From NCBI GenBank assembly GCA_013368325.1, contig JAACJK010000064.1, positions 186,001 through 250,000 of the forward strand: a stretch of 64,000 bases of DNA, written 5' to 3'. Under the pieces are notes generated by a model. That model was not told where the DNA came from and did no database searches. It saw only the letters and a list, made by a program, of their open reading frames with translations. The DNA is from Ephemerocybe angulata. Its lineage: Eukaryota; Basidiomycota; Agaricomycetes; Agaricales; Psathyrellaceae. Made by a program: the position numbers and the translations under genes. The number at the start of each line of letters is the position of its first letter. Positions within the stretch are counted from its first letter, which is position 1. Below, piece by piece: positions 54,905 to 64,000 of this stretch.

Positions 54905-57665
54905 TCATATGAGCCCGACTCTCTTGATGTGTTTCTGGAGAATCGACTCTCCCACTGGAAAGCGAGAGCACTAAGTCACGGGAGAACGAGATCGGGCCAT
55001 CCTAGGCTTACCGTCAACAATGATCTTTTGGGTCGCCTTGACGTCCTAGAATGCAGGAGCGGAGAATCAGACCAGTGCTAGGAGAATGGAGTATGGAAGC
55101 GTAGCGTACCAGCATCGAGGTGAAGTGCTATGGAAAGTGAAGATCGTCATTGTATTAGCGGGCCGCCCACCTAGAAGATGAGGAGAACGAAAGATAGACG
55201 CACGTAGTAGAGACTGCGGTTTGCGTCAGAATGCTTCCGATGTGAATGGACGAAGTGGGAGCGGAAGTACGATGCGGCTGCTTCGTAAGTGTTCGGCCGG
55301 TCAGAGTAGCTTGTGATGCTAAAATAAGGGGGGCGATGAGAGAAGGGGTGGGGCCCAAGGAGATCAGTATTGGCTTCGAAGGAGCATGAAGACTATGGGT
55401 CTAAGGGAAAGATGGGCCTAAGAATAATGCAACTGAGCAAATCATCTTATGCATCGTTGCTTACTCCCTTTTCATTCCGGGGATGGCACGAGGTACAATG
55501 ACTGCACGTCTTTGGTGATGATTGTAACCACCGAAGTAAATGGGGAGATGGAGAGAACGATGGGGCAGAGTCAGTGGAGGAGTACTCACTATTTCCGGAT
55601 CCTTATCCCAGCCGCTAACTTCTTCTTTAGAAGATCGGTCTATCCCAATGCCATGATCAGTATCAACAGACCGAAAGTGCCAAAAGAGAAGCCGAGAAGG
55701 ACGAGGATATATGGGAAGTGAGAAACAACCCTGCACCGGTCTGGATGAAGTAGAAGATCGGAAGGCACGGAGATCAGCCCGTCAAAGTCATCCAGGTTCG
55801 GTGAAGATTGCCTCGGTATAAGTCGAAGCGGGAATGAAAGCAAAGCAAAACACGAAAATCCTCGTTCGAGCTTCTCATAGGGGTTAGACTATTGCTCACC
55901 TTGTTCAACATCAGAACTAGATGCACGTCCTTAAATATCTTGTTCTGGCATATCATCGTGAATAGTTGGAGCGAGTCGTCGATTCGGTTGACCTTGGCAT
56001 CCTCTTCTAGGTACTGTCGGAAAGGCGGATCTTCAGAACCGAGGGACTAGGAGAACAGGAGCTCGATCTTACCTGGTCAAACGCGCTTATTGGTGCTGTT
56101 CAGTTAACACCACAAGATGCGTCAGGCGCCCACGCTTAATGGATACCTCGGCCCACATACCTAGGAAGATTATAGAAACAGCTATACGGAACAAGCATCA
56201 TACCTGTCAGCTACTCTGGCAAGAAGGGTACGAGGAGCAAAAGCGGTGAAAGACCCTAGGAAAGGAGGCCCAACAAAGATGGAGCAAGGAATACACTCAC
56301 CATCATCGAAGTAAGGTACCCATGCCTGTCTCTATCCCCACCATGTAAGCCTCAGTATACCGCCACCATTCTCGTATTATGCAACTTGCCTGGCCACGCT
56401 ATATGTGCATAAAACAAGGGAGTGAGATGATCGGCGATGGATGTAGGCGTCGAAAGTACGTACTGCACCGCCCACGTCAAATAGGCGCCAGTTGTACGCC
56501 TTGCCGCCCGTAGCGACTGCGAAGTTGTGTTCTATTACACCCAGTGTTCGTAGGCGAACTCGGAGAATGTCGTCTACAAGTGTTTGAGAGATAATAATAT
56601 ATCAGTTAGATCAGTCAATCAATTATCTTGAAGCAAAGACGACATGCAGAAATGTGCGTACCTGTTGTTGGCAGATACCCTGGCTCCGATATTCGATCTA
56701 CGTGTGTTACAAAGCTACAGGGGAAAACAAGTTCAAGGGAGAGAGGGAGAGTCAGCATCGAGTCCAGACATTATTGCTCAGTAGTATTCAATCCCTTCCG
56801 AGTCTTGAAACAATCTAGATGACTGTACTCACAATGCAGCGGACTCGTCCAACCGGATAGTCTTGTCTTCAATAAATCGTTGTACTGTTCGATGTTGCCA
56901 GAGCGCTGTGATGTCAACAGCAGACCTTGAGATAGCTTTCGCAGCTATATTTGCTGTTTCAGGTAGTTTGACGAATCCCCGAGGCTCCGAGACGGACTGG
57001 CCGTTATCAGACCGCAGGTTCTGCCATCCTGAACGAACGAAGGCCCCACTCCGGCCACCTGGGATAGACACCCCGCCATTTATCTCTGAAGCCAGTGAAT
57101 CCTCGATGGCTACCAGTGGAAGCAATGCGGAACGCAGCCGGTTGATCTCTGCCATTACTTCGTCGGTCGTGTATGGGTTTCCTTCTGTGCGTGCTGAGAA
57201 CTCGTACTCCAGTTCTGACAGAATCATGCGGACTGCCTTGATGATGTTGAAGTACACTGCAGGACGCCATGATGGACGCTCGCTCTCAAGCGATTGTTGT
57301 GCGTATAGCAGTTGGAACTGTTTTTGGAGTGTTGACTTCCCTGCCTCGAGAGTTAGATGGCGAGCGCGCAGACAAGCCAGGGACGCTTGCCTGATTCTGC
57401 CTGCCCCAGAAGTAGAACTAGTCGTCCATTAGCTAGGTGCGACGCGATGAGGGGTCCTGACGTACCTTGGATCTCCTTCCGCTTCTGCTCTCTAAGAAGC
57501 GCCGCCTCGCGCTATCGTCCTGGTTAGCAGATGCTATTGCAATGACGCCCATAGTAGCAAGCCGATGCGCACCTTGAGCTCCTCGTCAATGCGCTCGCTG
57601 ACCTCGCTTGGCATCGTAAGGTTAGGAGCAGAAGATGGACGCCTTCGCGAGTTCTTCGATGCCAT
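54905..57665 (-). CDS. Divergent heterotrimeric G-protein alpha subunit
   Basis: Sixteen exons close in frame (433 aa): 57573-57665, 57466-57511, 57391-57417, 56833-57340, 56662-56714, 56464-56573, 56390-56398, 56301-56331, 56161-56181, 56073-56095, 55900-56013, 55590-55639, 55204-55318, 55110-55127, 55012-55045 and 54905-54954. Motifs in order: P-loop GQAESGKST, switch I RVRLRTLG, switch II DVGGARGQRQAW, FLAPISAFDQYLEED, guanine-specificity LNKTD, and a SYFRSHF helix. Two introns have GC donors (one inside the P-loop) and exon 7 is 9 nt. The N-terminus (MASKNSRRR) lacks the myristoylated glycine, switch II has Ala for the catalytic Gln, and the TCAT loop reads TSML. It resembles the large nonclassical G-alpha family of Agaricomycetes. 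Signalling role unknown; GTP hydrolysis is probably slow. Confidence 0.9.
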
Positions 57666-60257
57666 GTCCAGGGAAGCAGAAGTAGACAAGTCGGCCTTAT
57701 ATATCAGACCAGGCTGACAAGATGTTGAGAAGGAGATAGAATGTGTCCCAGCCAACCAGATAATGACAACCAGTTATGTACAGGCAGACCGGGGCTTCGA
57801 ATGGTCCAGCAAGATGAGCTAGTTGGTGGTGAGAGAGAGAGCGGCAGAAGGGCGGCAGTTTTAACCCTTCCCAGGCAGAGTCATCACTCCGGTATCATAT
57901 GTAGCTGGAGGTGATGATGGATGTAGATAAATTGCCTGCCTTGGTGAGCCAGATACGATAGGTGGGCAAGAAGGATCACATCATTTGGAATTCAATCAAC
58001 CGTATTGATTCGACCGAAATTGCCACTTGCATCATGGTCATTGTTTGACCGGGGAAGGGTCGAGCCTTGCTGCAGGGGTACCGAAGTTTCCCTGGGCGCT
58101 AGATGATATTCATCATCATCTCCTCCTGACTTCGGGCACAGTTCGGACCTCCGGAAGTCTCGCATGTCTCGCAAGCTCGAAGAACTCCTTACTGCTATTT
58201 CCCGGGGAACATCATCATGAAAACGGAGAAGTATACGCGAGAGCGGTTAGACGGGAGTGCGAGTTAGAAACTTACTAAACCCGGCGAGAGCGTATCATGA
58301 GAACGACTCGCAGTACTTACGTTGGTGGGGCCTGACTCCAAATCGCTATTCAGTACTAGTGGAAGCCTCCCTCATTCTCCAGGCGGTAAACATATATAGC
58401 ATTGGGCGTCCGCAGGTGAGATGAGATCACAACGATCAGGAGTGCCATTTTCGAAAGATCGGTGTTTGGTCTTGAGAACAGGTTTAGCACTCAGCGCCTT
58501 GCGAGATGCCCGACCTTGGCAAGTTGACAAACTACGCACCGTACATCTCCGCTTTACGCAAGTCAACTGATTCAGAGTCTGTGGTCGTCAGTGAGTAACT
58601 TCAGCAGATGGTACCAGAAACTAGTTTCCGTTGTCGACCGAGCGGCAGTAGGTACTATCATGTCTCAACAGAGCACTCACTGGGGCAGTGAGCGCCGAAC
58701 GTCGCAATGACACACCGACCTCTTCGGGGGCATGGCAGCAAGCTTTCGTAGTAGATCCTATCAAACATTTACGTCAATGAAGGAAATGTGAGCTATGTCA
58801 GGCCTAAGTATGCGAAGTTGTGAACACTCTCAGCTCTTCATTGCAGTCAAACCCTTGCCAGTTTGGGCCGAGGAACGGTCATCCCAACACAGCGCGTCAT
58901 CCCAAACCACAAGGAGAAGCCCCCAAAGATGATGGTGAAGTTAGTTCATGAAACCGCCAGAAACAGGGGACAATTCCACAGTGTTCCAAATGAGTGGGCG
59001 ACACTGAAGATTCTTTCCTGGGTATCATGATGCCAAAGAGTCCTATAATTGAGCTGAATCTCGAACCACTTGTGTCGAGACGTTGAATGTAAGTCCTGAC
59101 ATTGACAAGAATTCATTCCGGCGTTACACGGTCCCAGGGTCGGGATTGCTAGGTGGGTCGGACCGGGGGCAACGGCAGATTGAAGAGGGACTGGGAGGGT
59201 AGTCCACCGGACAACCTTTCAATGTGAGCAGGGTTGAAACCGAATGAAAGGTGGGTGTGGCGCCACTCACAGTCCCACAGTGCGAGGAATATACGTGCAC
59301 GAGTCCTACAGGGACGATGAAGGTACAGGGCGCCTAAACGGATACTCCAAGGTGGCAGGGGCGCGGAAGAAGTGTAGCCGGCCATCCGAAGTGTGAATAG
59401 TAATGACTGTTACTCCCCAGCATATGTCAAAACAAGAGGCAGTCCCAGCCGAAGTCGAGCAGGGACATCAAGCAAACCCTGTCGGCCCTCCCCATCGACC
59501 GAGGTGGCGGAAAGTAGCAGAACCAAAGCAGAACAAAGATTTAACATGCCTTGAGGCTTGATGAGCACAGTTCGAGGATATCCTCCGGTTGGCAGAGATA
59601 CTGGTAAGCAGGGTATTGTCGGGGCGGGTATGGTACGTCTCTCTAGTGACTTGGTTGCAGAGAATGGTCCGCGGCACCGGTGTCGGTTCACCTAGATCCT
59701 GGAGGCATCATCAAAACAGCTATAGCACAAGTTCTCGACTCCAGTCTAATATGTTGGTAAGTACGCCGTCGAGGCTTTAGTGTAGACTGAAACCAGATTC
59801 GAACCAAATTTGAGGGCCTGAGATTATAAGAATGTTGCTGAGGTTTTCTTGAGATTATAGTAACACCATGTCACCAAGGCTGCTCGGAGAAACCTTGACG
59901 TCCGCAGCTCTGAGCTCGTCGTTCGAGTTGAAAAGTTGTTGGAAATTCGATAACTCGCGGCCGCGGCGTTGATTGCCGAGATAATCCCACGGTCCTGCCA
60001 AGTGTGGTCTTCCAACATGACTTGCACCTTTCCGCCACAACCAAGCCACAACCCACCAAGTTTAGGCAATCTCAAAGATTATAGAGTGACTTGCATAAGT
60101 AAAGCCGCTGTCTAATATGGCGGCATTCTGTGCCACACAGACCGCTTCCAAATGGGAAACGTCCTTTATATATAAGTCGGTGGGATCCCATGACGAGCCT
60201 TCTTCGATTTGCCGCTCACCAGCTCCCTCCATCCATTTCTACCCCTGCGAGAGCAGG
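57666..60257. other. Gene-poor interval upstream of the G-alpha gene
   Basis: About 2.6 kb. Minus-strand segments 57992-58174 (GGDDDEYHLAPRE) and 58372-58566 (KHRSFENGTPDRCDL) have coding-like composition and adjacent splice-like GTAAGT signals, so a small multi-exon gene may lie here, but I could not assemble it. No repeats, RNA genes or other motifs recognised. Confidence 0.35.
60167..60175 (+). promoter_or_regulatory. TATA box of the F-box gene at 60258
   Basis: TATATATAA lies 83 bp before the chosen ATG. It stands only 15 bp before the first in-frame ATG of the long open frame (60190), which argues that 60190 is upstream of the transcription start. Confidence 0.6.
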
Positions 60258-62130
60258 ATGTCTTCAATCGTACGTTCTCTTTACATTGCAAGAAATACGA
60301 AGACTTGAGCCCATCCCACAGGATTGGAGTCATCTACCAAGGGAGTTGAAGGATATCTTGTCCAGCAACCATCCACTGGACGAGATCGAGACTTCATACC
60401 TCAAGAAGGCCATCTTCGAGCAGGAATTTGGCATCAAGCGACACCTCACCGAAGTTGATGATCTCTCCCTGCAAATATCCACTCTCATGGAGCAGAAACG
60501 CGCGGTCATGACGGAGATCGCGAGGGGTGAAGCGGTCGTCATTAGATGCAGGCAACGCCTAGATGTCTCTATCTCAAGCCTTCCTCCCGAAATCCTTCAG
60601 ATGGTCTTCTCACACTGCATTCCCTGTGCGCTCCAGGTGTGCTCCGAGCACGCCTCAACGTACCACAATCAACCGCCTCACACGTTGATACAAGTGTGTC
60701 GACAATGGAGGAACATCGCTCTCGACATGCCGAACCTGTGGGCGTCCTTCTCAATGCGAACCTTCGATGAATCTCGGCTCAGAATGCCCAGGATGATCGC
60801 GTTCAAGCAATTCGTGAAGCGCCACTACAGCCGCGCCACAGGACTGCCTCTCTCCCTTGACTTCTACGCCGAATCTGGGAAGCTCATATTACCTGCAGAT
60901 CTCCCCACCTTGGCGGAAGACTCCAGTCGCAATATCAGCCCCGCCTCAGCTGTATTTAACGACGACATTGAGCTCACCAACCTCTCCCTGGGCTCCGCCG
61001 ATTTCGGAGAGGGCCGAGAGGGCCTGTTATGTGAGGGCCTGTTATGTGCCATTGGAAAGCCGTCCGAGTGGTGGACATCAGAACGGCTAACTACAGTGGA
61101 GTCCTTGGTCCTTTACTCTGACATGGCGAGCCCGAGGATGCCCAGAGAAAGAGTCGAGATATTCTCGCGAAAACGGCTCAAATCCCTCCGGCGTCTGACC
61201 CTCCGCATCGGGGACTTTCTTTCCACCTTAGAGCTCACACCAGTATTTTTCATTCCTTGGAAAAACCTGACTCACGTCGCTATCACTTCCTGGATCCCTT
61301 ACCACCAGTGGGTTGAGTTCTTTCCGAAATTCACGAGTCTGGAGCAAGCGGTGTTTTACATCATTGACAGTTATGGGGACATCCCCGTCGTACCGATCAC
61401 GACGTTCCCATCTCTTGCCGACCTCACGCTGATCTACAAACCCATTGCCAGTACGGCGGGGATATCATTCGAAACCACACACAGCTTCCCATCCCTAAAG
61501 CATCTCCGGCTAGGGGCATACGATAATCCACCCAACGTGCCAATATTCGACCTATCCAGCGTCCAACCCGTCTTATCTACCCTCTCCTCTCTATCGCTGC
61601 ACCACCTAACCTGGGAAGCACCCGTCCGATTTCTCGTTGAACTGCTCACTGCCACACCCAATCTCCGCGAACTCTCACTTGGGATCTCAACAAACTACGA
61701 CCAGCTCTTCGCTCATTTCCAAGTCGACTGGGATGGGCACGCCGTCGTCCCGCAACTCGAGGAGTTCACGATTGACTGCACCCCCACAACCTACCATGGT
61801 AACACACACCGAGCACCGTTTCTCCTCGTCCTCACGGCGGACGGGTTTACAAGGATGGTGAAAGATAGATGGAAGCCAATCGAGATGATCAGACAGTTGA
61901 AGAAGGCGAGGCTCTTTCTGCATGGGCACGAGAGGTTGTTACGGACGGTCAAAGCGAGTCTGAAGGAAGAGATGCAAGAGGGCCTGGAGGTGGAGGTGCG
62001 GTCGGGGAAGAGCCCGCAATGGCAGGACCCGTTTGGGAGGCCTGTCGCGCATTGGCATGAGGGGCTGGTTTTGCCCGAGCTATCGGACTGTGCAGAGTGT
62101 CTGAAGAACCGCGCCAGCAGGGAACTTTAA
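60258..62130 (+). CDS. F-box protein with coiled coil and 12-nt first exon
   Basis: The chosen model is 60258-60269 (ATG plus three codons, MSSI) spliced by a 52-nt intron (GTACGT-CCCACAG) to 60322-62130, giving 606 aa. Unspliced, the frame would run to an ATG at 60190, but a TATA box at 60167 makes that start unlikely. It has a coiled coil (about 28-80), F-box (about 88-150: SISSLPPEILQMVFSHC ... CRQWRNIALDMPNLW) and leucine-rich repeats. A 15-nt unit is duplicated in frame at 61018-61047 (EGLLC twice). Presumed SCF adaptor. Confidence 0.8.
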
Positions 62131-62305
62131 ATGATCTGTACAGGTTTTGTGTAGTGTGCTTATCTACATATAGTACAGACTGTTCTACATGTACCGATGC
62201 CAGAAAAGATTGAATTTATGAATATCGTCTTCCATCGTACCATATACTACTATCTTCTCAATTGCGTCGCTATCCTGTCGTATTTCTGTGGCACGGATCC
62301 ATGCA

Positions 62306-62503
62306 TCAGTCATGTTCTAGCGCAATTGAAATATTTGTCTTACTATGGTCGGAGGGTATGTATACCAAGTTCTCCACCTTCTCCGTATACACCTTGAGCT
62401 GATTCCAAGGAAGGTCTATCGCGAATGGATGGACCCCGTGGATCGAGAACTCTTCGAGTTTAGGTGGGTTTTTAAATGCGAGAAGCCGCTTGCCGCTGTA
62501 CAA
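62306..62503 (-). pseudogene. F-box gene relic (internal repeat fragment)
   Basis: A minus-strand frame reads NPPKLEEFSIHGVHPFAIDL then PWNQLKVYTEKVENL and stops. It matches the internal APKLKEV...LPWKQLEV block of the F-box-like gene 13182-14876 and its relatives. No F-box or other parts are nearby, so it is a fragment left after deletion. Confidence 0.6.
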
Positions 62504-63099
62504 GTGTTATTTCAGACTCCACAAGGAGCGCCCCAGACTCACCTTTCACAAAAATGTCCATTTTCTGGGTATTGATCGGCCAGGAAATCTACGACCCCAT
62601 GGTGTGAGTAGCCTTCTCCCTCACGGGCTCATGGGCTCCATTGACCCTCATTGTAGTACGTAGCTTTGGATTGTCTCCATATTATGACGGGGCAGGGAGT
62701 TTTCGAGGGCTGGACGCATTATATATGGCACTATATCACTAAGGAAGCAATGAATTAGTGGGTTTACAGGGGAGGAGATCAAACCTCGAGAGCGGCAAGT
62801 CTGTAAGTTGGGAATCCGAACTGCGAACCATCGCGACCACCAATTGGAAAAAAGAAAGAGCAGGAAGAGAAAGCGCTATGCGTGGCCCAAGTATCCAGTA
62901 GCATATACTTACTTGAAAACTTGCGTTGTGGCGCCCCGAGCCAAGCCTCTTCGCACGAAGCCAATTGCCGAGAACGGCGAACAGTAATATTTTCCCACAA
63001 AGATATAAAAGCCATTGTTCGACCAGGACACTGACCCAAACTTGACCAGGACTCATTTGCAACTCTTCAACTTCTCCAACCATCATCGATACCCTCAGC
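62504..63099. other. Intergenic upstream of the last gene
   Basis: 596 bp. The minus-strand ORFs here (up to 120 codons) lack recognisable motifs and overlap the promoter of the following gene. CTACTCGACC-rich leader sequence precedes ATG 63100. Confidence 0.4.
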
Positions 63100-63701
63100 A
63101 TGATCCCTCCACCTACTCGACCACCCGTAATCTATGTCGGCTATAAGATTCCCACAGCTCAATTCAAGGTCATGATGGATGAAATCCCATCCTACAAAGC
63201 ACTGCGGGAATTGGAATACGTCGGACTCCTCGACCACTTCATTCTTGCAATCTATAGCCGATGGAGGCAGAAACTTCCTCCATCACTGAGACCAAGGGCA
63301 CCCGATGCAATAGGTACTTCCTGTCTATACGAGAGTCCCTCAATATCGACGAACTAACCCGCGTGCCACGACACAGCTTATTGGGCAGACGAAAGCTATG
63401 AAGGTGTGTGCAGCGATGTCCTGTTTCTGATGCGATACACAACGCAGAAGAGCGAAGAACATTACCGCAACCCTGAACACCCGGAAGCCTTCAAATTCCG
63501 CGTCGAAACGGAGTCCGATATCAGGTGTCGCGACGCCTTCACCAAGTTCTTCCAGTCTCAAGGTGTCACCTCTGTAACGGCGGACGATTTTACGTATGCC
63601 TTTTTCCCAGGAAAGCACCCCAAGGATCGAATTGTAGGTTCTATTAACATTTTAAACCTACGAGCACCCCCGCTGACACCGATGTTCAGCGATGGACTTG
63701 A
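63100..63701 (+). CDS. Small protein of unknown function
   Basis: Three exons give 160 aa: 63100-63313, 63377-63633 and 63690-63701. The protein begins MIPPPTRPPVIYVGYKIPT and contains LRELEYVGLLDHFILAIYSR, DVLFLMRYTTQKSE and DAFTKFFQSQG; no signal peptide or membrane helix. The last intron (GTAGGT...CTGAC...TTCAG) yields the end DRIRWT; if it is retained the frame stays open to 63711 and ends SDGLDIK. I do not recognise the family. Confidence 0.6.
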
Positions 63702-64000
63702 TATCAAGTAAGCCCAGGATAATCCCGGGCGCAAGTACACAAGTACACAATATCCGAATCGATATTTGTTACTCAAATCCAAGGTTGTTCGGCGTTGGTT
63801 CAACGTTCAAAGCCCATTCTAAAAAAAATCTTGGAAACGCTGGAGAAGCAAGAAGGGATATAGTTATGAACTCGACATTGGAAAACAAGGAATGGCCATG
63901 GGACAAGTGGGGAATTTAAATGGTAATATTAGAATGGGAGAGTCGACGTGCATGACTACTAGGTCTAGTACGACGCATCAACAAGTAGCATGAGAAAGGG
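63702..64000. other. 3' flank at window edge
   Basis: 299 bp with one 75-codon plus-strand ORF (63692-63919) lacking known motifs. An A-run (TTCTAAAAAAAATC) is at about 63820. Confidence 0.35.

Noticed and set aside
55449..55560. Extra G-alpha exon (TSCHPRNEK) inside the long intron 55319-55589
   Set aside because: The next exon, ITSYSDRPNTYEAAASYF, joins directly to RKY in frame and matches the G-alpha pattern. The extra block duplicates the same position and has no good frame on exit.
1..64000. CRISPR arrays, bacterial operons, rRNA genes
   Set aside because: None seen. Intron structure and gene families show a fungal nuclear genome.

Overview
This window is nuclear DNA of a filamentous basidiomycete, most likely an Agaricomycete. 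Genes are intron-rich, with GT-AG introns mostly of 45-75 nt and CTAAC/CTGAC-like branch points. The protein families also fit: coiled-coil F-box proteins, a divergent G-alpha protein, an ER FKBP and a NIPA-type Mg transporter. No bacterial-type operon is present. Gene models below were spliced by hand; those whose reading frames close exactly across all exons are the most reliable.

Left part (1-18.9 kb). A 1,617-bp hAT-like element (103-1719) with perfect 26-bp terminal inverted repeats and an 8-bp target duplication carries a zinc-finger gene but no transposase. It sits 83 bp upstream of a membrane-protein gene (1803-3153). A tandem array of five closely related F-box genes follows (3442-12737). 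Three are open; the second has a nonsense codon and the fifth a frameshift. Then come a more distant F-box gene (13182-14876), an intronless DD34E (Tc1/IS630-type) transposase (15037-16002), a five-exon acidic AT-hook-like nuclear protein (16108-17790, minus) and an F-box relic (18558-18831).

Middle (18.9-34.5 kb). A second F-box subfamily has four members. Two of them, each about 0.2 kb downstream of an identical tRNA-Asp(GTC), lie in opposite orientation and bracket conserved genes: ER-type FKBP, ribosomal protein eL39, a secreted amidohydrolase and a MYND-finger protein. This looks like an inverted segmental duplication.

Right part (34.5-64 kb). NIPA magnesium transporter (37248-39743), a SEA4/MIOS homologue of the TORC1-regulating SEA/GATOR2 complex (45110-48955, minus) and a 16-exon G-alpha protein with a 9-nt microexon and two GC-AG introns (54905-57665, minus) alternate with single divergent F-box genes and F-box relics. 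A small gene of unknown function closes the window (63100-63701).

Overall, conserved single-copy genes are interleaved with about 15 F-box loci at every stage from intact through nonsense or frameshift mutants to short relics. This is a birth-and-death expansion of presumed SCF ubiquitin-ligase adaptors. The points most worth checking are the transposase-less zinc-finger element, the inverted tRNA/F-box duplication, and the G-alpha gene, which lacks both the myristoylation glycine and the catalytic glutamine.
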